This document shows positions 27,086 through 37,541 of a DNA stretch of 64,000 bases, piece by piece. The notes under the pieces are model-generated. The model did no database searches and was not told the DNA's origin. It saw nothing but the letters and a program-made list of their open reading frames with translations. Origin of the DNA: Zoogloea ramigera (lineage in GTDB: Bacteria > Pseudomonadota > Gammaproteobacteria > Burkholderiales > Rhodocyclaceae); assembly GCF_006539865.1 (NCBI RefSeq), contig NZ_BJNV01000013.1:1-64000 (forward strand), in the 5' to 3' direction. The translations under genes were made by a program, and so were the position numbers. Each line of letters starts with the position of its first letter. Position 1 is the stretch's first letter.

Positions 27086-28021
27086 TTACAGCAGCACGTC
27101 CTTGGAGACGCCCCGGCGCTTGATGATGCGGCGCAACTGGCCGAGGGCCTCGAGCTGGATCTGGCGCACCCGCTCGCGGGTCAGCTCGAGGGCGTCGGCG
27201 AGCTCCTCGAGGGTCTGCACCTCGCACTCGTCGATGCCATAGCGGTGGCGGATCACCATCCGCTGCTTCTCGCTGAGCTGGCCTATCCATTCCCGGACCA
27301 GGGTCTCGACCTCGAGATCCTGGATCTGCACTTCGGGCGTCTCGGCGTCCTCGTCGGCGAGGGATTCGCCGATGGACAGCGTAGGGTCGATGTCGAGGGG
27401 TGCGTCGAGGGACGCGGTGTGTTCGTTGAGGGCGAGGATGGCCCGCACCTCGCTGACCGGGCGCTCCATCCGCCGCGCCACGTCGTCGACGGTGGCGTCG
27501 CCGTTGCTCATCGCCTCCAGCTGGCGCTTGGTGCGCAGCACCTGGTTGAGCTCTTTCACCACGTGCACCGGCAGGCGGATGGTGCGCGACTGGTTCATGA
27601 TCGCCCGCTCGATGTTCTGGCGGATCCACCAGGTGGCGTAGGTGGAGAAACGGAAACCGCGCTCAGGGTCGAACTTTTCGAGGGCGTGGATGAGGCCGAG
27701 GTTGCCCTCCTCGACCAGGTCGAGCAGCGGGATCCCGCGGTTCAGGTAGTGCTTGGCGATGTTCACGACCAGGCGCAGGTTGCGCTCGATCAGGGTCTGG
27801 CGGGCGGGGAAATCGCCCGCGCGCAGGCGCCGCGCAAGCGCCAGCTCTTCTTCGGCCGTCAAGAGCGGGTTGGCGCCGATCTCGTTGAGATACAGCTGGG
27901 TGACATCGCCGAGAAATTCGGTATCGGGCGGCTGCGCGGGCGGCTCGAAGAAAACCTCCACCTCCGGCGGCAGATCCTGCTCGGCGCTATCCAGTTCTTC
28001 AGGCACAGCCGGATCGTACAT
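27086..28021 (-). CDS. rpoS: RNA polymerase sigma factor RpoS
   Basis: A 311-residue group 2 sigma factor for the general stress and stationary-phase response. Region 1.2 starts at [17 protein letters not shown], region 2 includes [16 protein letters not shown] and [16 protein letters not shown] (promoter -10 contacts), region 3 follows, and region 4 has [18 protein letters not shown] (-35 recognition helix). Length is normal. It ends the surE-pcm-nlpD-rpoS cluster, as in other beta- and gammaproteobacteria, where a major rpoS promoter is often inside nlpD. Confidence 0.97.
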   Translation of the reverse strand: MYDPAVPEELDSAEQDLPPEVEVFFEPPAQPPDTEFLGDVTQLYLNEIGANPLLTAEEELALARRLRAGDFPARQTLIERNLRLVVNIAKHYLNRGIPLLDLVEEGNLGLIHALEKFDPERGFRFSTYATWWIRQNIERAIMNQSRTIRLPVHVVKELNQVLRTKRQLEAMSNGDATVDDVARRMERPVSEVRAILALNEHTASLDAPLDIDPTLSIGESLADEDAETPEVQIQDLEVETLVREWIGQLSEKQRMVIRHRYGIDECEVQTLEELADALELTRERVRQIQLEALGQLRRIIKRRGVSKDVLL

Positions 28022-28142
28022 GCAGCCCTCTTTCGCTTAGCGTTAGCCCCAACCGGCGGATCACGCCGGCCCTGTTGGTGGAGACAACCCCGCCCCTGAA
28101 GGCGGACTCACGGCACCGCAGCCCTGACCGCCAGCAAGCCTG

Positions 28143-29123
28143 TCAGCGCGGCGGGAGGTACTTGCCCGGGTCTACCGGCTTGCCCTGCCGGCGGATCTCG
28201 AAGTGCAGCTTCGGGCGGTCGCTGTCGGTATCGCCCAGCTCGGCAATCTTCTGGCCCTTGCTCACCGCCTGCCCTTCCTTGACCAGCAGGCTCTGGTTGT
28301 GGGCGTAGGCGCTGAGGAAACTATTGTCGTGCTTGACGATGACAAGTTTGCCATAGCCGCGCAGGCCCGTGCCGGCATAAACGACGCGGCCCCCGGCGGC
28401 GGCCAGCACCGGATCACCCGGCTTGCCGGCCAGATCGACCCCCTTGCTGGAGGTTTCGTTGAAGGCCGCGATGACCTTGCCCGACGTGGGCCAGGCCCAG
28501 TCTATCTTGTCGCCATTGCCCGCGGGTTCCGGCTTGGCCTCGGGCTTGGCTTCCGGTTTCGCCTCGGGCTTCGCTTCCGGCCTGGGCTCGGGCTTTGCCT
28601 CCGGACGGGGTTCCGGCTTCGGCTCGACCTTGGCCACAGCGAGCGGCGTGTCGGGCTTCTGGGCCTGGGCCCAGGCCTGCTCGGAGTACGGCAGCTTGCC
28701 ACCCTTGGGCTCCCGGCGCACACCGTCGGCGGGCACCGCCGGCGCGGCAGCGGCGGGCGCAACGGGGCGGGTGTCGGCACCGCCAGAGGGCGGCGCGACG
28801 GGCCGGGTCACCGCGGTGGATTCGGGGCGAACGACGCGCAACTCCTGGCCCACTTCGATCAGGTTGGGGTTCTCCAGCCCGTTCCAGGCGGAGATGTCCC
28901 GGTAGTTCTGCCCGTGGTCGAGGGCGATCCGGATCAGGGTGTCACCGGGCTTGACGATGTAATGGCCGGGGCGCGCCACCCGCGGTGGTGCGGCGGCTTC
29001 GGCCGGCGCCGTCGCGCCCCCCGCGCGGCTGCGCTCGGTCACGGGAACCGGTGCCTTGGTGGCACAGGCGGCCAGCGTCAGGACGATGAAAAGGCTGCTG
29101 AAACTGGAACGGGACAACATCAT
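28143..29123 (-). CDS. nlpD: NlpD-type LysM/M23 lipoprotein (murein hydrolase activator)
   Basis: A 326-residue lipoprotein: lipobox LAAC (Cys at about residue 19), a LysM domain (about 52-97) that binds peptidoglycan, a repetitive Pro/Glu/Lys/Ala linker with EPRPEAKPEAKP-type units (about 165-200), and a C-terminal M23 domain. The M23 zinc ligands are degenerate: KGVD replaces the usual HxGxD and KLHFE replaces HLHFE, which fits NlpD/EnvC proteins that activate amidases without being peptidases. It probably activates an amidase at division sites. Located between pcm (16 bp upstream) and rpoS. Confidence 0.93.
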   Translation of the reverse strand: MMLSRSSFSSLFIVLTLAACATKAPVPVTERSRAGGATAPAEAAAPPRVARPGHYIVKPGDTLIRIALDHGQNYRDISAWNGLENPNLIEVGQELRVVRPESTAVTRPVAPPSGGADTRPVAPAAAAPAVPADGVRREPKGGKLPYSEQAWAQAQKPDTPLAVAKVEPKPEPRPEAKPEPRPEAKPEAKPEAKPEAKPEPAGNGDKIDWAWPTSGKVIAAFNETSSKGVDLAGKPGDPVLAAAGGRVVYAGTGLRGYGKLVIVKHDNSFLSAYAHNQSLLVKEGQAVSKGQKIAELGDTDSDRPKLHFEIRRQGKPVDPGKYLPPR

Positions 29124-29139
29124 GCGTAGTCGGGATGAA

Positions 29140-29799
29140 TCATTCTGTGCCGGGCAGCAGCGGCACGAAGCGCACTGCGTTCAGGCGAGTTTCGCGGAGA
29201 CCGCGGGACGTGCGCTCGACGAGCACCAGGGTCTGGTCACCGCAGCCCACCGGCAGGATGAGGCGCCCGCCCTCGGTGAGCTGCTCGGTCAGGGCCGGCG
29301 GCACCTTGGGCGCCGCCGCCGCCACGATGATCGAATCGTAGGGCGCCGCCTCCTTGAGGCCGGCGCTACCGTCGGCGTGTTTCAGGCGCACGTTGGGCAG
29401 GCGCAGGTGGCGCAGGTTGAGCCGCGCACGGTCGAGCAGCGGCCGCAGGCGCTCGACCGAATAGACCTCGGTGGCCACGTGGGACAAAACCGCCGCCTGA
29501 TAACCACAGCCGGTGCCGACTTCGAGGGTCTTGCCGAGCTCGCGCCCGGCGCCGAGGATCTCGATCATCCGCGCCACCACGAAGGGCTGGGAGATGGTCT
29601 GCTGCAAACCCAGGGGCAGCGCGGTGTCTTCGTAGGCGCGGCTCGCAAGGGCTTCCTCGACGAAGAGCTGCCGCGGCACCGCCATCATCGCGGCAAGCAC
29701 CCGCTCGTCGCGGATGCCCTGCTCGCGCAGGCGCTCTATCATGCGCGCCCTGGCCCGCTGGGCCGTCTGCAGGGCGGCGCGCAGGACTTCGCTGCTCAT
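29140..29799 (-). CDS. pcm: Protein-L-isoaspartate O-methyltransferase
   Basis: A 219-residue SAM-dependent enzyme that repairs isoaspartyl residues in aged proteins. Visible motifs: [14 protein letters not shown] (substrate loop), [15 protein letters not shown] (SAM motif I), [10 protein letters not shown], and GGRLILPVG. The start at 29799 overlaps the surE stop by 4 bp, so the two are coupled. Longer in-frame upstream sequence belongs to the surE gene in another frame. Confidence 0.95.
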   Translation of the reverse strand: MSSEVLRAALQTAQRARARMIERLREQGIRDERVLAAMMAVPRQLFVEEALASRAYEDTALPLGLQQTISQPFVVARMIEILGAGRELGKTLEVGTGCGYQAAVLSHVATEVYSVERLRPLLDRARLNLRHLRLPNVRLKHADGSAGLKEAAPYDSIIVAAAAPKVPPALTEQLTEGGRLILPVGCGDQTLVLVERTSRGLRETRLNAVRFVPLLPGTE

Positions 29800-30539
29800 C
29801 GGCCCAGCCAGTCGCCGATGCTGGCGATCTGGGCGACGTGGGTCAGGTCGATCTGCAGCGGCGTCACCGAAACATAGCCGTTGGCCACCGCGTGGAAATC
29901 GGTGCCCTCGCCGGCGTCCTGGGCTGCACCGGCGGCGCCGACCCAATACACCGTCTCGTTGCGCGGGGTGACTGACTTGACGGTCGGCTCGGCCTTGTGG
30001 CGCTTGCCGAGGCGGGTGACGCGAATGCCCTTGATCTGGTCGAAGGGCAGGTCGGGCACGTTGACGTTGAGGAGGGTCGGCTGGCGCACCGGCTCGCGCT
30101 GGTAACGCTCAACGAGTTCGCGGGCCACCCGGGCCGCGGCCGAGAAATCGAAGGCACCCTTGGCCACCAGCGAGATCGCGATGGCCGGCACGCCGAGCAG
30201 GAAACCCTCAGTGGCCGCCGCGACGGTGCCGGAGTAGATCGTGTCGTCGCCCATGTTGGCGCCGTGGTTGATGCCCGACACGACCATGTCGGGGAGCTCC
30301 TCGAGCATCCCGGTCACCGCCAGATGCACGCAGTCGGTCGGCGTACCATTGACATAATGGAAGCCACTCGCCGCCTTGCGCAGGGACAGCGGGCGGTCGA
30401 GGGTGAGGGAATTGCTGGCCCCACTACGATCCCGCTCCGGCGCCACCACCGTCACCCTGCCCACCTCCGCCAGCGCACCGGCGAGGGCCTGAAGACCGGG
30501 AGCGAAATAACCGTCGTCGTTGGAGAGCAGGATGCGCAT
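29796..30539 (-). CDS. surE: 5'/3'-nucleotidase SurE
   Basis: A 247-residue metal-dependent nucleotidase that dephosphorylates nucleoside monophosphates in stationary phase. The N-terminal [13 protein letters not shown] (Asp-8, Asp-9) and [14 protein letters not shown] carry the metal ligands, with the Asn of [22 protein letters not shown] later. Start ATG at 30539. First gene of surE-pcm-nlpD-rpoS. Confidence 0.96.
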   Translation of the reverse strand: MRILLSNDDGYFAPGLQALAGALAEVGRVTVVAPERDRSGASNSLTLDRPLSLRKAASGFHYVNGTPTDCVHLAVTGMLEELPDMVVSGINHGANMGDDTIYSGTVAAATEGFLLGVPAIAISLVAKGAFDFSAAARVARELVERYQREPVRQPTLLNVNVPDLPFDQIKGIRVTRLGKRHKAEPTVKSVTPRNETVYWVGAAGAAQDAGEGTDFHAVANGYVSVTPLQIDLTHVAQIASIGDWLGR

Positions 30540-30873
30540 GGAATTGTCGGGATCAGGTCTGGCTCGGTGGGGAGGCAGGTTCGCGAAACACGCGTCCTGC
30601 ACGGGCGTGGCCCGGCGGACGGCAGCGCTTGGGAGACCTTGAACAGTCAGCGAGTTTAGCAGAGTCGGCTTTGCAGCCGCTAGGCGCAATGCCGGGAGGC
30701 CGCCCAGCGGGCGCACGGCGCGGCCCGCTCGCCCGCAGCAAGGCGCCCTAGGGTCGCCACCGGCCCACCGTAGGGCGCCTGCAGCGCGAAAAATTTACGG
30801 ACCCGCGGTAATTTTCGGCCAAGTCGCCCGTCTACCCCTCCGAGACTCCACACCGCATTCACGGGAGAACCCC
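30540..30873. other. Intergenic region between surE and msrP, with an inverted repeat
   Basis: A gene-free stretch of 334 bp between divergent genes. It contains a perfect 10-bp inverted repeat, AGGCGCCCTA at 30741-30750 and TAGGGCGCCT at 30771-30780, with a 20-bp spacer and no U-run on either strand. An AT-rich segment at about 30789-30818 (AAAATT and AATTTT arms) could hold the msrP promoter. I see no convincing sigma-70 hexamers or RNA gene. Confidence 0.55.
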
Positions 30874-31800
<927 letters not shown>

Positions 31801-31815
31801 CCCACGATTCCCCCG

Positions 31816-32487
31816 ATGACTCCCAGCAATCCGCAGCTCACCGCCATCAAGGCCGCCCTCTTCCTTGCCTGTCTGCTGCCCGCCGGGCTGCTGTGGCAGG
31901 GCTTCGAGGCCGACAGCCTGGGCGCCAACCCCATCGAGGCGATCACCCGCAGCCTCGGTGAGTGGACACTACGTTTCCTGTTGATCACCCTAGCCGTCAC
32001 GCCGCTGCGCAAATACACCGGCTGGCACTGGATCGTGCGCCTGCGCCGCACCCTGGGCCTGTTCGCCTTCGCCTACGGCGTGGCGCACCTGATGAGCTAT
32101 GTGTGGCTCGACCAGTTCTTCGACTGGCCGGCCATCGCCAAAGACATCCTGAAGCGGCCCTTCATCACCGTCGGCTTCGCGGCGCTGGTGCTGATGATTC
32201 CGCTCGCCGCCACCTCCAGCAACTTCGCGATCCGCCGGCTCGGCGGCCGCAAATGGCAGTCGCTGCACCGGGCGATCTACCCCATCGCCATGCTCGGCTG
32301 CCTGCACTTCTGGTGGCTGGTAAAAAAGGACATCACCGAGCCGCTCGTCTATTCGGTGATCCTCGCCGCGCTGCTGGGCGTGCGGATGTGGTGGCGCGAA
32401 CAGGAGCGCCGCCGCCAGCTGGCCGGCGCCTACCTGCCCCAGACACCGAAGTTCAAGGGCAAGGTCATCAAGATCTTCTCGGAGTGA
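31816..32487 (+). CDS. msrQ: MsrP electron donor, heme b membrane subunit MsrQ (YedZ)
   Basis: A 223-residue inner-membrane protein with six predicted helices of the ferric-reductase-like family. Conserved His residues for heme b are visible in AYGVAHLMSYV, WQSLHRAIYPIA and GCLHFWWLV. It passes electrons from the quinone pool or a flavin reductase to MsrP. It follows msrP by 15 bp in a two-gene operon and converges on mog with 24 bp between stops. Confidence 0.95.
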   Translation: MTPSNPQLTAIKAALFLACLLPAGLLWQGFEADSLGANPIEAITRSLGEWTLRFLLITLAVTPLRKYTGWHWIVRLRRTLGLFAFAYGVAHLMSYVWLDQFFDWPAIAKDILKRPFITVGFAALVLMIPLAATSSNFAIRRLGGRKWQSLHRAIYPIAMLGCLHFWWLVKKDITEPLVYSVILAALLGVRMWWREQERRRQLAGAYLPQTPKFKGKVIKIFSE

Positions 32488-32511
32488 TCCGGCACCCACA
32501 CCGGCGGCCGC

Positions 32512-33099
32512 TCAGGCCTTGGGGCGGATCGCCGACTTGGGCCGGAAGGCCTTGACCACGGCCTCGTCGGTCTCGATGTAGGGCCCGCCGATCAGGTCGA
32601 TGCAGTAAGGCACCGCGGCAAAGATGCCGGGCACCTTGTGCGCGCCGTCGGTGTCCTTCAGGCCCTCGAGGGTCTCGGCGATGGCCTTGGGCTGGCCGGG
32701 CAGGTTGAGGATCAGCGACTTGCCGCGGATCACCCCCACCTGCCGCGACAGGATCGCGGTCGGCACGAAAGCCAGGCTGATCTGGCGCATCTGCTCGCCA
32801 AAGCCCGGCATCACCCGGTCAGCCACCGCCAGCGTGGCTTCGGGCGTCACGTCCCGCGGGGCCGGGCCGGTGCCGCCGGTGGTCAACACCAGATGGCAGC
32901 CGGCCACATCGCACAGCTCGATGAGGGCGGCCTCGATGAGGGGTTGCTCGTCGGGGATCAGGCGGGTCTCCATCTCCCACGGCGACGTCAGCGCGTGGCC
33001 GAACCACGCCTGCAGGGCGGGAATGCCCTTGTCCTCATACACACCACTGGAAGCACGGTCGCTGATCGACACCAGGCCGATGCGGAGCAGTTCGCTCAT
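32512..33099 (-). CDS. mog: Molybdopterin adenylyltransferase Mog
   Basis: A 195-residue MogA-type enzyme that adenylates molybdopterin before molybdate insertion. The conserved TTGGTGPAPRDVTPEAT segment and the acidic SDRASSGVYEDKGIPAL segment are present. It overlaps darP by 4 bp. It would help supply cofactor to enzymes such as the neighbouring MsrP. Confidence 0.92.
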   Translation of the reverse strand: MSELLRIGLVSISDRASSGVYEDKGIPALQAWFGHALTSPWEMETRLIPDEQPLIEAALIELCDVAGCHLVLTTGGTGPAPRDVTPEATLAVADRVMPGFGEQMRQISLAFVPTAILSRQVGVIRGKSLILNLPGQPKAIAETLEGLKDTDGAHKVPGIFAAVPYCIDLIGGPYIETDEAVVKAFRPKSAIRPKA

Positions 33100-33650
33100 T
33101 CCTCGCCCTCGCCTTCGAGTTCGTCGTCACGCGTGGCTGCGCCCTCCTCGATCTCGCGGAGCAGCCGGAACAGCTCGCGATAGGCCCGCGGTGGCTTGTT
33201 CTGCTCTTTTTCCTTGATCGCGTTGCGGCGCAGCACGCGGAGCTGCTGCAGGTCGGCACCCGGGTAGGTTTCGGCGATGGAGTGCAAAAACTTCTCGTCT
33301 TCGAGCAGCAGGGTGCGCATGTTCTCGAGGCGGTGCATCTTCGCCGTCTCAACCGCCGAGACGCCCTTGAAGGCGTCGAGTGCGGCGCGGATCGGCTCCG
33401 GGTCGACGTTGCGCATCAGCCGGCCGATGTACTGCAGCTGGCGGCGCTTGGCCTCGTGGGCGGTGAAGCGCTGGTAGTCCTTGACGGCGTCGCGCAGGTC
33501 TTCGTCGATGGGCACCTTCGCGAGGCGCTCCTTGCCGAGTTCGGCCAGCTCGGCGCCGAGATCCTGCAGCGCCTTGCTGGCGCGCTTCATCGCGGATTTG
33601 CTCGGGCCGAGGTCTTCTTCTTCGTCGTGGTGGTATTTGTGATGGGCCAT
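33096..33650 (-). CDS. darP: Ribosome assembly protein DarP (YjgA, DUF615)
   Basis: A 184-residue, highly charged, mainly helical protein of the YjgA family, which binds the late 50S assembly intermediate and promotes maturation of the peptidyl transferase centre. The core PSKSAMKRASKALQDLG and QLQYIGRLMRNVD segments are typical. The start MAHHKYHHDEEED at 33650 fits family members; the upstream in-frame extension is not conserved in style. Divergent from pmbA, coupled to mog. Confidence 0.9.
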   Translation of the reverse strand: MAHHKYHHDEEEDLGPSKSAMKRASKALQDLGAELAELGKERLAKVPIDEDLRDAVKDYQRFTAHEAKRRQLQYIGRLMRNVDPEPIRAALDAFKGVSAVETAKMHRLENMRTLLLEDEKFLHSIAETYPGADLQQLRVLRRNAIKEKEQNKPPRAYRELFRLLREIEEGAATRDDELEGEGEE

Positions 33651-33726
33651 CTGGGGGCAGTCCGGGGTCGGAAAGGCTCGGGAAGGGTTAAGATTATAAC
33701 CTTTAGCCCAGCCCCCACCCGGAACC

Positions 33727-35067
33727 ATGGCCGACAAGCGTTTCAGTTTCAGTCAGGACGACCTCAAGAACATCGCCGAAGACATCCTCAAGTTCGCCAG
33801 AAAGCGCGGCGCCTCGGCCTGCGAGGCGGATGTCTCGGAGGGCTTCGGCCAGTCGGTGAGCGTGCGGCGTGACGAGGTGGACACCATCGAATACAACCGC
33901 GACAAGGGCGTCGGCGTGACCATCTACGACGGCCAGAAGCGCGGCTACGCGAGCACCTCCGACTTCTCGAAAGAGGCCCTCAAGGCCACCGTCGACGCGG
34001 CGGTGTCGATCGCCCGCTTCACCGCCCCCGACCCCGCCGCCGGCCTGCCCGACGAGGCCCTGCTGGCCCGCGACTGCCCCGACTTCGACCTCTATCACCC
34101 GTGGAAGATCTCCACCGAAGAAGCCATCGAACTCTCCCGCCGCTGCGAGCGCGCGGCCTTCGCAGTGAGCCCGGAGATCCGCAACTCCGAGGGCGCCAGC
34201 GTGTCGATGCAGGAGTCCCACTTCATCTCGGCCAACAGCCTGGGCTTCATGGGCGGCTACGCCAGTTCGCGCCACTACCTGTCGTGCTCGGTGATCGCCG
34301 GCGAAGGCGACGACATGCAGCGCGACGACTGGTACAGCACCAAGCGTGACCCGGCCGAGCTGGCCGACGCCGAGGAGATCGGCACCTTCGCCGCCCGTCG
34401 CGCCCTGGCCCGCCTGGGTGCGCGCCAGATCCCCACCTGCGAGGTGCCGGTGCTGTTCGAGGCGCCCCTGGCCGCCGGCCTGATCGGCGCCTTCGTGCAC
34501 GCGGTGAGCGGCGGTGCGCTGTACCGCAAATCCACCTTCCTGCACGACAGCCTGGGCAAGCAGGTCTTCCCGTCCCACATCCAGATCTCCGAGCGCCCGC
34601 ACCTGCCCAAGGCCTTCGCCAGCAGCCCCTTCGACGACGACGGCGTGGCCACCCGCGACCGCGAGGTGATCATCGACGGCGTGCTGCAGGGCTATTTCCT
34701 CAGCACCTACTCGGCCCGCAAGATGGGCATGCAGACCACCGGCAACGCCGGCGGCAGCCACAACCTGCTGGTCAAGCCGGGCCGGCACGACCTCGCCGGC
34801 CTCATCAAGCAGATGGACCGCGGCCTGCTCGTCACCGAACTCCTCGGCCACGGCGTCAACTACGTCACCGGCGACTACTCCCGCGGTGCGGCCGGCTTCT
34901 GGGTCGAGAACGGCATCATCCAGTACCCGGTGCACGAGATCACCATCGCCGGCAACCTCAAGGACATGCTGATGGGCATCCGCGAGATCGGCTCCGACGT
35001 GCTGGTGCGCGGCTCCAAACACTGCGGCTCGATCCTCGTCGAGCGCATGACCGTGGCCGGCGCCTGA
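33727..35067 (+). CDS. pmbA: Metalloprotease subunit PmbA (TldE)
   Basis: A 446-residue member of the TldD/PmbA family. TldD and TldE form a heterodimeric zinc protease that degrades unfolded peptides and matures microcins and some CcdA-type antitoxins. TldE is the non-zinc-binding partner. Typical segments are DVSEGFGQSVSVRRDEVDTIEYNRDKG and the C-terminal GAAGFWVENGIIQYPVHEITIAGNL region. tldD is not in the window. The divergent pairing with darP (yjgA) is common in proteobacteria. Confidence 0.95.
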   Translation: MADKRFSFSQDDLKNIAEDILKFARKRGASACEADVSEGFGQSVSVRRDEVDTIEYNRDKGVGVTIYDGQKRGYASTSDFSKEALKATVDAAVSIARFTAPDPAAGLPDEALLARDCPDFDLYHPWKISTEEAIELSRRCERAAFAVSPEIRNSEGASVSMQESHFISANSLGFMGGYASSRHYLSCSVIAGEGDDMQRDDWYSTKRDPAELADAEEIGTFAARRALARLGARQIPTCEVPVLFEAPLAAGLIGAFVHAVSGGALYRKSTFLHDSLGKQVFPSHIQISERPHLPKAFASSPFDDDGVATRDREVIIDGVLQGYFLSTYSARKMGMQTTGNAGGSHNLLVKPGRHDLAGLIKQMDRGLLVTELLGHGVNYVTGDYSRGAAGFWVENGIIQYPVHEITIAGNLKDMLMGIREIGSDVLVRGSKHCGSILVERMTVAGA

Positions 35068-35110
35068 ACGGCCACCCACGACTTTCCCTGCCAGACGTAA
35101 AGGACACATC

Positions 35111-36211
<1,101 letters not shown>

Positions 36212-36288
36212 GGCGGCCCACCCTGGCCTGCGCCTCCAGGGCGCCGGCCCGATGCTTCACTCCTTGCAACACTGAAAGAAGAAACACC

Positions 36289-37392
36289 ATGGAACGACGT
36301 TCATTCCTCAAGAAAGCCGCCGTCGGCGCCGCCGCTGGCGCTGCCGCCGCTCCGGCCCTCGCGGCCGAGCTGCCCACCATCAAGTGGCGCTGCGCCTCCA
36401 GCTTCCCGAAGAGCCTCGACACCCTCTACGGCGCGGCCGACCTGGTCGCCAAGCGGGTTGCCGCGGCCACCGGCGGCAAGTTCCACATTCAAGTCTTCGC
36501 TGCCGGCGAGATCGTCCCCGGCCCGGCCGTGCTGGATGCCGTCAAGGACGGCACCGTCGAGTGCGGTCACACCTGCTCGTACTACTACGTGGGTAAGGAC
36601 CCCACGTTCGCCATCGAGACCTGCATCCCCTTCGGCCTCAATAGCCGCCAGCAGACCGCCTGGATGATGGAGGGCGGCGGCCTCGAGCTGTTCCGCGAGT
36701 TCTTCAAGGACTACAACATCCACAACATCCCCTGCGGCAACACCGGCGCCCAGATGGGTGGCTGGTTCCGCAAGGAAATCAAGACCGTTGAAGACCTCAA
36801 GGGCCTCAAGTTCCGCGTCGGCGGCTTCACCGGCCAGGCGCTGGCCAAGCTCGGCGTGGTGCCCCAGCAGATCCCTGGCAGCGACATCTACCCGGCCCTC
36901 GAAAAAGGCACCATCGACGCCGCCGAGTGGGTTGGCCCCTACGACGACCAGAAGCTCGGCTTCAACAAGGTCGCCAAGTACTACTACTACCCGGGTTTCT
37001 GGGAAGGCGGCCCGCAGATCTCGATGTACATCAACATCAAGCAGTGGAACGCCCTGCCCAAGGAATACCAGACCATCCTCGAGGACGCCTGCCTCTACGC
37101 CCACGCCGAAATGCAGGCCCGCTACGACGCCAAGAACCCCATCGCCCTCAAGCAGCTTATCGCCGCCGGCGCCCAGCTGCGCCCCTTCCCCAACGAGGTG
37201 ATGGCGGCGGTGTACAAGGCCTCCCACGAGCTCTACGACGAAACCGCCGCCAAGAACTCCAAGTTCAAGAAAATCTACGAGCAGTGGCGCAAGTTCCGTG
37301 ACGACCAGATCCAGTGGTTCGCCGTCGCCGAGAACCGTTTCGACAACTTCATGCAGGCCGCCCGGACAGCCGCAGCCCGCAGCAAGAAGTAA
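36289..37392 (+). CDS. TRAP transporter solute-binding protein, TakP-like, copy 2
   Basis: A 367-residue paralogue of the genes on both sides. It has the same twin-arginine start (ERRSFLKK), the same signal style (AAAAPALAAE), and long identical stretches such as YQTILEDACLYAHAEMQA. The ligand-pocket segment reads AEWVGPYDDQKLGF. The start at 36289 is fixed by homology to the sister copies. It is 77 bp after copy 1, probably cotranscribed with it, and a strong terminator follows, ending the first transcript. Confidence 0.92.
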   Translation: MERRSFLKKAAVGAAAGAAAAPALAAELPTIKWRCASSFPKSLDTLYGAADLVAKRVAAATGGKFHIQVFAAGEIVPGPAVLDAVKDGTVECGHTCSYYYVGKDPTFAIETCIPFGLNSRQQTAWMMEGGGLELFREFFKDYNIHNIPCGNTGAQMGGWFRKEIKTVEDLKGLKFRVGGFTGQALAKLGVVPQQIPGSDIYPALEKGTIDAAEWVGPYDDQKLGFNKVAKYYYYPGFWEGGPQISMYINIKQWNALPKEYQTILEDACLYAHAEMQARYDAKNPIALKQLIAAGAQLRPFPNEVMAAVYKASHELYDETAAKNSKFKKIYEQWRKFRDDQIQWFAVAENRFDNFMQAARTAAARSKK

Positions 37393-37412
37393 GCATTCTG
37401 GCTGACGCCCCC

Positions 37413-37444
37413 AAAGGCCACGCGAACCCCGCGTGGCCTTTTTT
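37413..37444 (+). terminator. Intrinsic terminator after TakP-like copy 2
   Basis: AAAGGCCACGC at 37413-37423 pairs with GCGTGGCCTTT at 37431-37441, followed by a run of Ts. It separates copies 1-2 from copy 3. Confidence 0.93.
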
Positions 37445-37491
37445 CATGGCGCAGCGCAGCATAGGGTTTTCCTTACTATTGAATGCATGGT

Positions 37492-37510
37492 GACTGATAA
37501 ATAATCAGTC
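37492..37510. promoter_or_regulatory. Inverted repeat upstream of TakP-like copy 3 (possible operator)
   Basis: A perfect 7-bp inverted repeat, GACTGAT at 37492-37498 and ATCAGTC at 37504-37510, with a 5-bp AT spacer, lies 32 bp before the ATG of copy 3 in an AT-rich patch. The size and symmetry fit a dimeric regulator site. No copy of it was noticed before copies 1 or 2. Confidence 0.55.
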
Positions 37511-37541
37511 CACCTTCTATAAAAATGAGTCAGGAGACACT

